In this document: piece by piece, positions 8,559-15,849 of the stretch
Numbering within the stretch: the first letter of the stretch is position 1
How the letters are laid out: each line of letters starts with the position of its first letter
Source of the DNA: Bacteroidota bacterium
GTDB lineage: Bacteria > Bacteroidota > Bacteroidia > Flavobacteriales_E > Vicingaceae
Reading direction: 5' to 3'
Assembly (NCBI GenBank): GCA_016183805.1
Contig: JACPDX010000038.1
Span: 1 to 33,683, forward strand
DNA: 33,683 nt
Translations under genes and position numbers: made by a program
Notes under the pieces: model-generated
Database searches by the model: none
The model's input: only the letters and a program-made list of their open reading frames with translations
Told to the model about the DNA's origin: nothing

Positions 8559-10061
8559 CTAAACCCTTAACCAACCATAAGCATTAGGTAGTTGATCAAT
8601 AATATCAGAGGCTATCATTGAAACCTCCCCCACCTGTTCTTTTGCCAAATCTCCGGCAACACCATGCAAATAAACCCCTAAAATTGCGGCATCTTCAGGT
8701 AAATAACCTTGAGCCAATAAAGAAGCTATAATACCTGTCAACACATCCCCGGCACCAGCAGTAGCCATTCCAGGGTTACCAGAACTGTTAAAATGTACCT
8801 TCCCTAATGGAGTTGATATAGAAGTATATGCACCTTTTAAAACTACAATTACATTGTTTTTTGTAGAAAAATCCAGTTGTAATTTCAATCGGTCTTCATC
8901 ATTGCTCCACTTGCCCACCAAGCGTTCAAACTCTTTGGGGTGTGGTGTTAAAATGCTGTTGTTGGGTAAAAACGACAACCATGTTTTATTTTCAGCTAAA
9001 CTATTTAACGCATCGGCATCAATAACCATTGGTAATACAGTGTTTTGTATCAATAATTTTAAAGCACTTTGGGTTTGTTTTTCCAGCCCAATTCCTGGTC
9101 CAATACCTATAGCTTGGTATGTTTCGGTATTTTTAATTGCAGTAAAATAGTTGGTTTCTTCATCCACACTACACATGGCTTCGGGAACTGCCGTTTGTAA
9201 AATGGGCAATCCAACAGTTGGCACATGTACGGTTAGCAATCCCACTCCCGAACGCAAACAAGCTTTAGAAGATAGAATTGCAGCTCCCATTTTACCATAA
9301 CTTCCTACCATTAATAAAGCATGACCATAAATTCCTTTGTGAGAGAACTTTTGACGAGGCAACACCAATCCTTTTACGTCTTGCTTAGAGGTAAAAAAAT
9401 AAGGCGTTTCAACTTTTTTAATAAAATCAGGATGTAAGCCAATAGGTAAAACAATACATTCTCCACAAAAAATATTGTTTTGTGGAAACATCATGGCTAA
9501 TTTGGGTTGCTCAAAAGTTAGTGTATAATTAGCATTTACAATGTTTTTAAGGTTATTATTTTGGTTGTCTTCACAAAAAAGACCCGAAGGAATATCTATT
9601 GAAACTATTTCGTGTGTATTCATCTGATGAATAATTTCTGCAACAAAGCCGTCAATAGGTTTATTCAATCCAGAACCAAAAATGGCATCAATTACAATAC
9701 TATTAAGAGCTATTTTAAAGTGAACCTCTTTTTCAGACAAGGTAACTAACTCAATACCAGTTTTTTTAAGCTTTTCTAAATTTATTATAAAATCGGGCGA
9801 ATAGTTTTTTGAAAATTCCACCACAAAAACTTTTACATCATACTTTTTCTCAGCCAATAAACGTGCTATAACCAATCCATCGCCACCATTGTTACCTACT
9901 CCACAAAAAATGGCAAAAGATTTATCAGTATTGTATTTATTTTTAAGCCACTCAACACATCTTGTAGCAGCTCGTTCCATTAAATCTATTGATGAAATAG
10001 GTTCGTTTTTAATGGTAAACTCATCGGCTTGTTTTATTTGTTGTGCTGTTAAAATTTTCAT
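8559..10061 (-). CDS. nnr: Bifunctional NAD(P)H-hydrate epimerase / ADP-dependent dehydratase
   Basis: Repairs damaged NADH and NADPH. The N-terminal epimerase (YjeF_N, about residues 1-215) carries GNNGGDG at 56-62 and SIDIPSGLF. The C-terminal dehydratase (about 225-500) carries GSYGKMGAAILSSKA, GIGPGIG, VIDADALN, LTPHPKEFERL and the nucleotide-binding GNPGMATAGAGDVLTG near residue 430. At 500 residues it has the usual full length of the fused enzyme. Upstream on the same strand is a DUF2752 gene, 93 bp away. The gap contains a 69-bp element that shares a 13-bp identical core with a second site at 27613, so this gene may have its own regulation. Confidence 0.95.
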   Translation of the reverse strand: MKILTAQQIKQADEFTIKNEPISSIDLMERAATRCVEWLKNKYNTDKSFAIFCGVGNNGGDGLVIARLLAEKKYDVKVFVVEFSKNYSPDFIINLEKLKKTGIELVTLSEKEVHFKIALNSIVIDAIFGSGLNKPIDGFVAEIIHQMNTHEIVSIDIPSGLFCEDNQNNNLKNIVNANYTLTFEQPKLAMMFPQNNIFCGECIVLPIGLHPDFIKKVETPYFFTSKQDVKGLVLPRQKFSHKGIYGHALLMVGSYGKMGAAILSSKACLRSGVGLLTVHVPTVGLPILQTAVPEAMCSVDEETNYFTAIKNTETYQAIGIGPGIGLEKQTQSALKLLIQNTVLPMVIDADALNSLAENKTWLSFLPNNSILTPHPKEFERLVGKWSNDEDRLKLQLDFSTKNNVIVVLKGAYTSISTPLGKVHFNSSGNPGMATAGAGDVLTGIIASLLAQGYLPEDAAILGVYLHGVAGDLAKEQVGEVSMIASDIIDQLPNAYGWLRV

Positions 10062-10086
10062 TTGTAGTTATTTATTTTATTAAAGC

Positions 10087-10155
10087 GGTCATATGGAATC
10101 GCCATTTGAAATATTCATCGGTGTTTTTGAGCATTTTGCTCATGGCTTATTTCAT
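10087..10155 (-). promoter_or_regulatory. Shared upstream element, copy A
   Basis: Read on the minus strand it opens with ATGAAATAAGC and closes with ATTCCATATGACC, 25 bp before the nnr start codon. Copy B at 27613-27676 opens with ATGAAATGAGC and closes with the same 13 bp, 26 bp before another start codon. A 23-codon ORF (10072-10143, MSKMLKNTDEYFKWRFHMTA...) also lies here. Regulatory function is inference. Confidence 0.35.
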
Positions 10156-10448
10156 TATAATATTTTTATTAAATAACTGATTATTACAATACTAATATTA
10201 AATATAAAAAGGTATTTCAATAAACCGGCTCCATTTTTAAATTTGAATATAAGATGAATCGGCAAAAACAAAACCATTACTAACATTGGTATCAAAGCCG
10301 GATAAAGGTAAAAACTTTCTATAAAATCACCTTTAAGTAAAGCTATAAATGCACGTTGCATTCCGCAGCCCATACAATCAATATTAAAATATTTTTTGTA
10401 AGGGCAAGCTAAAAAATGTTGTTCTAACCAATCAATGATATACTTCAA
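10155..10448 (-). CDS. DUF2752 family membrane protein
   Basis: 97 residues. The N-terminus carries the family cysteine pattern: ACP at 14-16 and DCMGCGMQRA at 24-33, followed by LLKGDFIESFYLYP. Two hydrophobic helices follow (about 48-67 and 75-95). DUF2752 proteins are small membrane proteins of unknown function, widespread in Bacteroidota. The cysteines could bind a metal or form disulfides, but nothing shows which. Length is typical for the family. It precedes nnr on the same strand. Confidence 0.87.
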   Translation of the reverse strand: MKYIIDWLEQHFLACPYKKYFNIDCMGCGMQRAFIALLKGDFIESFYLYPALIPMLVMVLFLPIHLIFKFKNGAGLLKYLFIFNISIVIISYLIKIL

Positions 10449-10557
10449 TCAAAAACTATTTTTGTTAAAGTAAAATTAATCCTTTTAAATAGAAACACCA
10501 TTTCATTAAAGGTTTTAATTAATGATAAACGGTTAGTAAAATATAATTCTAAGTAGT

Positions 10558-10565
10558 TATTTTTG
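10558..10565 (+). promoter_or_regulatory. Bacteroidota-type -7 promoter element
   Basis: TATTTTTG, the same octamer as before the TPR/PD40, serS and tRNA-Ser genes. The start would be near 10572, giving a leader of about 43 nt to the receptor ATG at 10615. The -33 region is poor (TTAG at 10533). Confidence 0.42.
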
Positions 10566-10614
10566 TTGCCGTATTAATTTGAATGAATACTTTTACATTT
10601 TTAAAAAATCAATA

Positions 10615-12960
10615 ATGAAATTGAATAAAATTCTTTTAGTAATTCTACTTATCGTAATTACTTCCAATATATTCGCTCAAGGAACTGTTCGTGGTTTTGT
10701 ATATGATGAGAAAACAGGTGAACCCATGATTTTTACCAATGTTTATTTTAAAGGTACTACCATGGGTTCGGCAACCGATGTAAACGGATTTTATTCCATT
10801 ACCAAAATTCCGGCAGGAAGTTATACGTTAATGGTTTCTTCCTTGGGTTTTGATACGGCACAGGTAGCCATTACCATTAAAGGGAATGAAATCATCAATC
10901 AAAAATTATTTATTAAAGAAGCCATGATTCAAATGGCAACTTTTAATATCTCTGCTGAAAAAGCAGAATCAAAAACCGAAGTAAAAATGTCTGTTTCTAA
11001 AGTTACTCCAAAAGAAATTCAATCCATGCCATCCATTGGTGGAGACCCTGATTTAGCTCAGTATTTACAAGTTTTACCGGGTGTAACTTTTACCGGAGAC
11101 CAAGGTGGTCAGCTTTACATTAGAGGAGGTTCGCCCGTTCAAAACAAGGTACTTTTAGATGGAATGATTATTTATAATCCCTTCCACTCTATCGGTTTAT
11201 TTTCAGTTTTTGATACCGATTTAATGCGTAATGCCGATGTTTATACCGGTGGTTTTAGTGCTCAATATGGTGGCAGGGTTTCGTCAATTATGGACATTAC
11301 CACACGTGATGGTAATAAAAAACGATTAAGCGGAAAACTTTCTGCCAGTTCGTTTGGTGGAAAAATTTTATTGGAAGGACCCATGAAAAAAGCAAAAGAA
11401 GTTGGCGGGGGAAGTAGTTCTTTTGTGATTTCGGCAAAACATTCCTATCTAGAACAGTCATCTAAAATTTATAAATCATATTTTAAAGAATTAAAATCTG
11501 AAAATGCCAGAGGAATTGATACCACCGGACTTCCTTATGGTTTTACCGATATCTATGGTAAAGTTTCATTTAATGGCGAAAACGGAAGTAAATTCAATTT
11601 ATTTGGGTTCAACTTTCTGGATCGTGTTAATTTCTCTGATGCCTCAAAAATTGCTTGGGACTCTTACGGTGGTGGAGCCAATTTTGTGTTAATTCCCGGT
11701 TCATCTAAAACTTTAATTGAAGGCGTTTTTGCTTATTCGAAATATAAAATAGATATGCTTGAAGCTGATGGAAAACCAAGAACCAGTAATGTTGGAGGTT
11801 TTAACGGAGGTATGACTTTTACTACATTTTCCGGCGACAATGAATTCAAATATGGTTTTGATGTGTTAGGCTTAAGCACCAATTACGAATTTACCAATTC
11901 GGTAGATTTAATTATTCAACAACAACAAAGCACTACCGAACTTGGAGGTTTTCTATTATTTAGATGGAACATTAAAAAATTGGTGTTAGAACCAAGCGTT
12001 AGAGTTCAATATTATGCTTCATTATCAGAAATTTCTCCTGAACCGCGTTTGGGCATAAAATACAACATTACCGATTGGTGGAGAGTAAAGGTAGCAGGAG
12101 GTTTATATTCTCAAAACTTAATCAGTGCTAATTCTGATAGAGACATTGTAAATTTATTTTATGGTTTTATTTCCGGTCCTGATAATTTACAAAAAGAATT
12201 TACCGACCTAGACGGAAACGTTCAAGAAATTACTTCAAAACTTCAAAAAGCCAGACACGCCATTTTTGGTTTCGAATTTGACTTAAATCGTTCAATATCT
12301 GTAAATACCGAAGGTTATTACAAAGGATTTACTCAATTAACCAATACGAATAGAAACAAAATTTACCCCGACAACAACGAATTTACTAACGAACCGGATG
12401 TGCTTAAAAAAGATTACATTATTGAAACAGGAGACGCATACGGAGTTGATTTTAGTTTAAAATATACTTCCACCCACTTAAATGTTTGGGCCATTTATTC
12501 GTTGAGCAAAGTGAACCGTTGGGATGGTATTATTGAATACAACCCTGTGTTTGACAGAAGACACAATGTAAACTTGGTAACAGCTTACACTTTTGGCAAA
12601 AACCTAAACTGGGAATTTAATGCACGTTGGAACTTCGGTTCAGGTTTCCCATTTACGCAAACACAAGGATTTTATGAGGGGTTAAGCTTTAGTTCAATCG
12701 ACCAAAACCCTACAACGGCTAATGGAACTTTAGAAATTGCTTATGCCGAATTTAATAAAGGGCGATTACCTTATTACCATCGTTTAGATTTAACCTTAAA
12801 AAGAACGTTTGTATTGGGTAAAAACACCGAGCTAGAATTGAGTGCAAGTGTTACCAACGCTTACAACAGAGAAAATATTTTCTACTTAAACAGAGTTACC
12901 GGTGATAAAGTTTACCAATTGCCATTGCTTCCCAGCTTTGGTATGAGTTTTACTTTTTAA
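10615..12960 (+). CDS. TonB-dependent outer-membrane receptor with carboxypeptidase-regulatory N-terminal domain
   Basis: 781 residues from the ATG at 10615, which starts the signal peptide (MKLNKILLVILLIVITSNIF, cut after AQ). An upstream in-frame ATG at 10579 only adds 12 polar residues. A CarboxypepD_reg-like domain follows (about 22-105, GTVRGFVYDEKTGEPMIFTN). Next comes a plug domain (about 125-235) with GGDPDLAQYLQVLPGV, GGQLYIRGGSPVQNKVLLDG and GFSAQYGGRVSSIMDI. A 22-strand beta-barrel follows and ends in an aromatic residue (GMSFTF). It imports a substrate across the outer membrane using TonB energy. There is no SusD partner beside it, so a single-component receptor is likely. The substrate is not readable; siderophores, vitamins and peptides are all possible. 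Transcribed alone. Confidence 0.92.
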   Translation: MKLNKILLVILLIVITSNIFAQGTVRGFVYDEKTGEPMIFTNVYFKGTTMGSATDVNGFYSITKIPAGSYTLMVSSLGFDTAQVAITIKGNEIINQKLFIKEAMIQMATFNISAEKAESKTEVKMSVSKVTPKEIQSMPSIGGDPDLAQYLQVLPGVTFTGDQGGQLYIRGGSPVQNKVLLDGMIIYNPFHSIGLFSVFDTDLMRNADVYTGGFSAQYGGRVSSIMDITTRDGNKKRLSGKLSASSFGGKILLEGPMKKAKEVGGGSSSFVISAKHSYLEQSSKIYKSYFKELKSENARGIDTTGLPYGFTDIYGKVSFNGENGSKFNLFGFNFLDRVNFSDASKIAWDSYGGGANFVLIPGSSKTLIEGVFAYSKYKIDMLEADGKPRTSNVGGFNGGMTFTTFSGDNEFKYGFDVLGLSTNYEFTNSVDLIIQQQQSTTELGGFLLFRWNIKKLVLEPSVRVQYYASLSEISPEPRLGIKYNITDWWRVKVAGGLYSQNLISANSDRDIVNLFYGFISGPDNLQKEFTDLDGNVQEITSKLQKARHAIFGFEFDLNRSISVNTEGYYKGFTQLTNTNRNKIYPDNNEFTNEPDVLKKDYIIETGDAYGVDFSLKYTSTHLNVWAIYSLSKVNRWDGIIEYNPVFDRRHNVNLVTAYTFGKNLNWEFNARWNFGSGFPFTQTQGFYEGLSFSSIDQNPTTANGTLEIAYAEFNKGRLPYYHRLDLTLKRTFVLGKNTELELSASVTNAYNRENIFYLNRVTGDKVYQLPLLPSFGMSFTF

Positions 12961-13001
12961 AATAAATTAAACCGGAAAGTTATATTCTCAAAAAAATATA
13001 G

Positions 13002-13009
13002 TAAGTTTG
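13002..13009 (+). promoter_or_regulatory. rplU promoter -7 element
   Basis: TAAGTTTG is a perfect TAnnTTTG. Transcription would start near 13016, giving a leader of about 24 nt before rplU. No TTG at -33; only TTA at the right distance. Confidence 0.55.
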
Positions 13010-13039
13010 CAACCTTTAAAAATTAATAAATTATAAAAA

Positions 13040-13492
13040 ATGTACGCAATAGTTGAAATAGCAGGGCAACAATTTAAAGTTGTAAAAGACCAACGTCTGT
13101 ATGTACATCGTTTAAAAGACAATGAAGGAGCTAAAATTAGTTTCGACAAAGTTCTTTTAATTGATAACGATGGCAAAGTGAACGTAGGCGCCCCGGTTGT
13201 AACAGGTGCCAGTGTATCTGCAAAGGTACTGGAACACCTTAAAGGAGACAAAGTTCTCGTCTTTAAAAAGAAAAGAAGAAAAGGTTATCAGAAAGAAAAT
13301 GGCCACCGTCAGTATTTAACTCAAATTTTGATTGAGGGAATTTCTGAGAAAGGTGCGGCTAAAAAAGCTGAAGCTAAAGCTGAGATTACAGAAGAAGCTC
13401 CGGTAAAAAAAGCAGCAGCTCCTAAAGCAGAAGCAGCAGCGCCAAAGGCAGCAGCTCCAAAAGCTAAAAAAGTAACTAAAACTGAAGAATAA
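13040..13492 (+). CDS. rplU: 50S ribosomal protein L21 with Ala/Lys-rich extension
   Basis: The first 102 residues are a normal L21 ([40 protein letters not shown] and [11 protein letters not shown]). L21 binds 23S rRNA in the large subunit. A further 48 residues form a low-complexity tail of APKAEA or APKAA units with many Lys and Glu, similar in style to the tail of the DUF5606-type protein at 7894. Such tails on L21 are known in Bacteroidota and their role is not established. It is followed by rpmA after 90 bp, in the usual L21-L27 order. Confidence 0.97.
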   Translation: MYAIVEIAGQQFKVVKDQRLYVHRLKDNEGAKISFDKVLLIDNDGKVNVGAPVVTGASVSAKVLEHLKGDKVLVFKKKRRKGYQKENGHRQYLTQILIEGISEKGAAKKAEAKAEITEEAPVKKAAAPKAEAAAPKAAAPKAKKVTKTEE

Positions 13493-13505
13493 CTAATTAG
13501 TTCCG

Positions 13506-13575
13506 AGTTTAGGGTTTAAAGTTTAGAGTTCGTAGTAACTCAAAACAAGAAACTCGAAACAGGAAACTTTAAACT
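13506..13575. repeat. Ten-unit heptad repeat forming an imperfect inverted repeat
   Basis: The rplU-rpmA gap reads in 7-bp steps. Units 1-3 are close to AGTTTAG, and units 7-10 are close to its complement (AGAAACT, GGAAACT, TTAAACT). The two halves can pair: GTTTAAAGTTT at 13514-13524 is the exact reverse complement of 13564-13574. It ends 7 bp before the rpmA ATG. Confidence 0.75.
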
Positions 13576-13582
13576 AAATAAA

Positions 13583-13846
13583 ATGGCACATAAGAAAGGA
13601 GCCGGTAGCTCGAAAAACGGAAGAGAATCTGAAAGTAAACGTTTAGGTGTTAAAATATATGGCGGACAAGCTGCAATTGCAGGTAACATTATTATCCGTC
13701 AAAGAGGAACTAAACACCACCCGGGTGTAAATGTAGGTATTGGTAAAGACCATACTTTATTTGCATTGGTTGATGGAGTTGTTTCTTTCCGTAAAAAGAA
13801 AGACAATAAATCATACGTTTCTGTAGACCCTATTACCGAAGCATAA
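13583..13846 (+). CDS. rpmA: 50S ribosomal protein L27
   Basis: 87 residues starting [20 protein letters not shown], with [20 protein letters not shown] and the C-terminal beta-barrel ([16 protein letters not shown]). L27 reaches the peptidyl-transferase centre through its N-terminus. This copy starts directly at the mature MAHKKGAG, with no cleavable extension as found in Firmicutes. It is co-transcribed with rplU. A heptad inverted repeat ends 7 bp before its start codon, and a double hairpin with terminator follows. Confidence 0.98.
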   Translation: MAHKKGAGSSKNGRESESKRLGVKIYGGQAAIAGNIIIRQRGTKHHPGVNVGIGKDHTLFALVDGVVSFRKKKDNKSYVSVDPITEA

Positions 13847-13860
13847 GTTTATATATTAAT

Positions 13861-13876
13861 CCCGATAACTATCGGG
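13861..13876. repeat. Short palindromic hairpin CCCGAT-AACT-ATCGGG
   Basis: Perfect 6-bp arms around AACT, between the rpmA stop and the terminator. CCCGATAxxTATCGGG palindromes recur in intergenic regions of many Bacteroidota, from general knowledge. Confidence 0.6.
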
Positions 13877-13879
13877 GTC

Positions 13880-13919
13880 AACTCCTGTATCTGTAAACTT
13901 ATAGATACAGGAGTTTTTT
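13880..13919 (+). terminator. Rho-independent terminator of rplU-rpmA
   Basis: A perfect 13-bp stem (13880-13892 with 13903-13915) around a 10-nt loop, followed by a T-tract at 13914-13919. Confidence 0.9.
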
Positions 13920-13927
13920 GTTTATTA

Positions 13928-13943
13928 TCCGTCAACTGACGGA
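13928..13943. repeat. Short palindromic hairpin TCCGTC-AACT-GACGGA
   Basis: Perfect 6-bp arms around the same AACT centre as the palindrome at 13861. It sits just upstream of the serS -7 element, where a -33 box would be expected. Confidence 0.5.
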
Positions 13944-13953
13944 TTAGTTTTAT

Positions 13954-13961
13954 TATTTTTG
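13954..13961 (+). promoter_or_regulatory. serS promoter -7 element
   Basis: TATTTTTG lies 28 bp before the serS ATG. It restarts transcription after the rpmA terminator. No TTG -33 box is visible; the palindrome at 13928-13943 occupies that position. Confidence 0.5.
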
Positions 13962-13989
13962 TTTCAAATCGTAAATCTCAAATCACAAC

Positions 13990-15261
13990 ATGTTACAAAC
14001 AGCATTTATCAGAGAAAACACCAACCTTGTTATCGAGCGGTTAAAAAAAAGAAACATTGATGCAACAATTACTGTAAACAGTATTATTGAGTTGGATGAC
14101 AAACGTAAAAAAACTCAACAGGATTTAGATGCCTTGTTAGCCGAAAGTAACCAATTAGCCAAACAAATTGGTGATTTGTTTAAAAATGGAAAAACCGAAG
14201 AAGCCACCCTATTAAAAGACAGAACTTCAGAAATAAAAGAATTATCAAACACACTTAAGGAAGAGCAAAATACTATTACTACTGCGTTACAACAATTGTT
14301 ATATACGCTACCAAATTTACCTAACGAGATAGTTCCAAACGGCAAATCTGCCGAAGATAACTTAAACGTTTATAAAAACAACACTATTCCAACTTTACCA
14401 AAAAATGCTTTACCACATTGGGAATTAGCCAAAAAATACGACCTCATAGATTTTGAATTGGGCGTAAAAATTACCGGTGCAGGTTTTCCTGTTTACAAAG
14501 GAAAAGGAGCTCAATTGCAACGTGCTTTAATCACTTTTTTCCTGGACGAAGCTATTGCTGCCGGATACAACGAAATAATGCCTCCTTTAATGGTCAACGA
14601 AGCTTCAGGCTACGGAACCGGGCAATTACCCGACAAAGAAGGACAAATGTATTATATGCCTGTTGATGATTTGTACATGATTCCAACAGCAGAAGTACCT
14701 ATTACCAACATTTACCGTGATGTGATTTTAAAAGAAAGCGATTTTCCGATTAAAAATGTGGGCTACACACCTTGTTTTAGAAGAGAAGCCGGTTCTTATG
14801 GTAAAGATGTGAGAGGATTAAACAGATTGCATCAATTTGACAAAGTAGAAATTGTTCAAATTCAACATCCTGATAAATCGTACCAAACGTTGGATGATAT
14901 GGTAGAACACGTAAAAGGTTTGCTGAATAAATTAGAACTCCCTTACCGGATTTTACGTTTGTGCGGTGGTGATATGGGTTTTACCTCTGCCCTAACCTAC
15001 GATATGGAAGTGTTTTCTGCAGCTCAGGAAAAATGGCTGGAAGTAAGTTCAATTTCAAATTTCGAAACCTTTCAGGCCAACCGATTAAAATGCAGGTATA
15101 AAGACAAAAATGGAAAAACGCAGTTGGTTCATACTTTAAATGGAAGTGCTTTGGCGTTGCCCCGTATTTTAGCTTCCATTTTAGAAAACAACCAAACCGA
15201 AAACGGAATAAAAATTCCGAAATGTTTGGTTCCATATACTAAATTTGATTTTATAAGCTAG
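13990..15261 (+). CDS. serS: Seryl-tRNA synthetase
   Basis: Charges tRNA-Ser with serine in the cytoplasm. The N-terminal tRNA-binding coiled coil covers about residues 30-105, with long Lys/Glu-rich helices. The class II catalytic core follows: the motif 1 region near EAIAAGYNEIMPPLMV, TAEVP near residue 235, motif 2 FRREAGSYGKDVRGLNRLHQ and motif 3 GSALALPRILASILENNQ. At 423 residues the length is standard. A tRNA-Ser gene lies 2.7 kb downstream on the same strand. The next gene, a lipoprotein, starts 2 nt after the stop, so serS leads a small operon with two envelope proteins. Confidence 0.97.
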   Translation: MLQTAFIRENTNLVIERLKKRNIDATITVNSIIELDDKRKKTQQDLDALLAESNQLAKQIGDLFKNGKTEEATLLKDRTSEIKELSNTLKEEQNTITTALQQLLYTLPNLPNEIVPNGKSAEDNLNVYKNNTIPTLPKNALPHWELAKKYDLIDFELGVKITGAGFPVYKGKGAQLQRALITFFLDEAIAAGYNEIMPPLMVNEASGYGTGQLPDKEGQMYYMPVDDLYMIPTAEVPITNIYRDVILKESDFPIKNVGYTPCFRREAGSYGKDVRGLNRLHQFDKVEIVQIQHPDKSYQTLDDMVEHVKGLLNKLELPYRILRLCGGDMGFTSALTYDMEVFSAAQEKWLEVSSISNFETFQANRLKCRYKDKNGKTQLVHTLNGSALALPRILASILENNQTENGIKIPKCLVPYTKFDFIS

Positions 15262-15263
15262 CC

Positions 15264-15809
15264 ATGAATCTTCAATCGTCCGTTTTAATCATTGTTACTT
15301 TGGTTACTTTCTCGTGCGGAGAAAACCGGGAAAAGGAAGTGAAACGAATAGACGAATTGGTGCTTCAATTACAAGAAATCGAAAACAAATTTAAAAACAT
15401 TGATTCCATAGACTTGTTTTCGGTTCATTCTAAAGTTCAAGCTGATTTAAAGGAATTTCACCTGATTACTGATACACTCGACAACGAAACGGTTAAAAAA
15501 ATACAAGAAGCCTATCCAAACCTTTCTCAAATAAACTTTGCCGCCATCAACTATAATAATCTTGCATCAGAAATAGCTTTTTCTAAAACCCAATTAAACA
15601 ATTTGCAGCAAGATGTAAGCAACGGATTATTTGAAACCGTAAAATTGAATGATGTAATAAATGAAGAACAACAATTTTTGCTTAATTTAAACCAAGTTTT
15701 AGATTCGACTTATACGAACCTAAACGAACAATTGGAACAAACTAAAAAAGGATATTCAACAATTGACTCTATTGTAAACTATTACAGCAAATTAACCGTT
15801 AACAAATAG
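15264..15809 (+). CDS. Putative lipoprotein with coiled coil
   Basis: 181 residues. A hydrophobic N-terminus ends in VTFSCG, so Cys18 is a likely lipidation site, although the lipobox is weak (Phe at -2). The rest is almost entirely helical with heptad-like Leu/Ile spacing (about 25-55 and 100-170), suggesting an extended coiled coil. I recognise no domain. It starts 2 nt after serS and is followed after 40 nt by a signal-peptide TPR protein. The three look co-transcribed, and the two envelope proteins may work together (inference). Confidence 0.75.
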   Translation: MNLQSSVLIIVTLVTFSCGENREKEVKRIDELVLQLQEIENKFKNIDSIDLFSVHSKVQADLKEFHLITDTLDNETVKKIQEAYPNLSQINFAAINYNNLASEIAFSKTQLNNLQQDVSNGLFETVKLNDVINEEQQFLLNLNQVLDSTYTNLNEQLEQTKKGYSTIDSIVNYYSKLTVNK

Positions 15810-15839
15810 AAGCAAAGTTTTTAAAAAAAGTTTTGCTTC
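15809..15839 (+). other. RNA hairpin between lipoprotein and TPR gene
   Basis: GAAGCAAA (15809-15816) pairs with TTTGCTTC (15832-15839). The helix continues inward through two G-U and several A-T pairs to an AAA loop. There is no T-run after it, so it is not a standard terminator. It ends 10 nt before the TPR start codon. Confidence 0.55.
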
Positions 15840-15849
15840 CGGCAACAAA

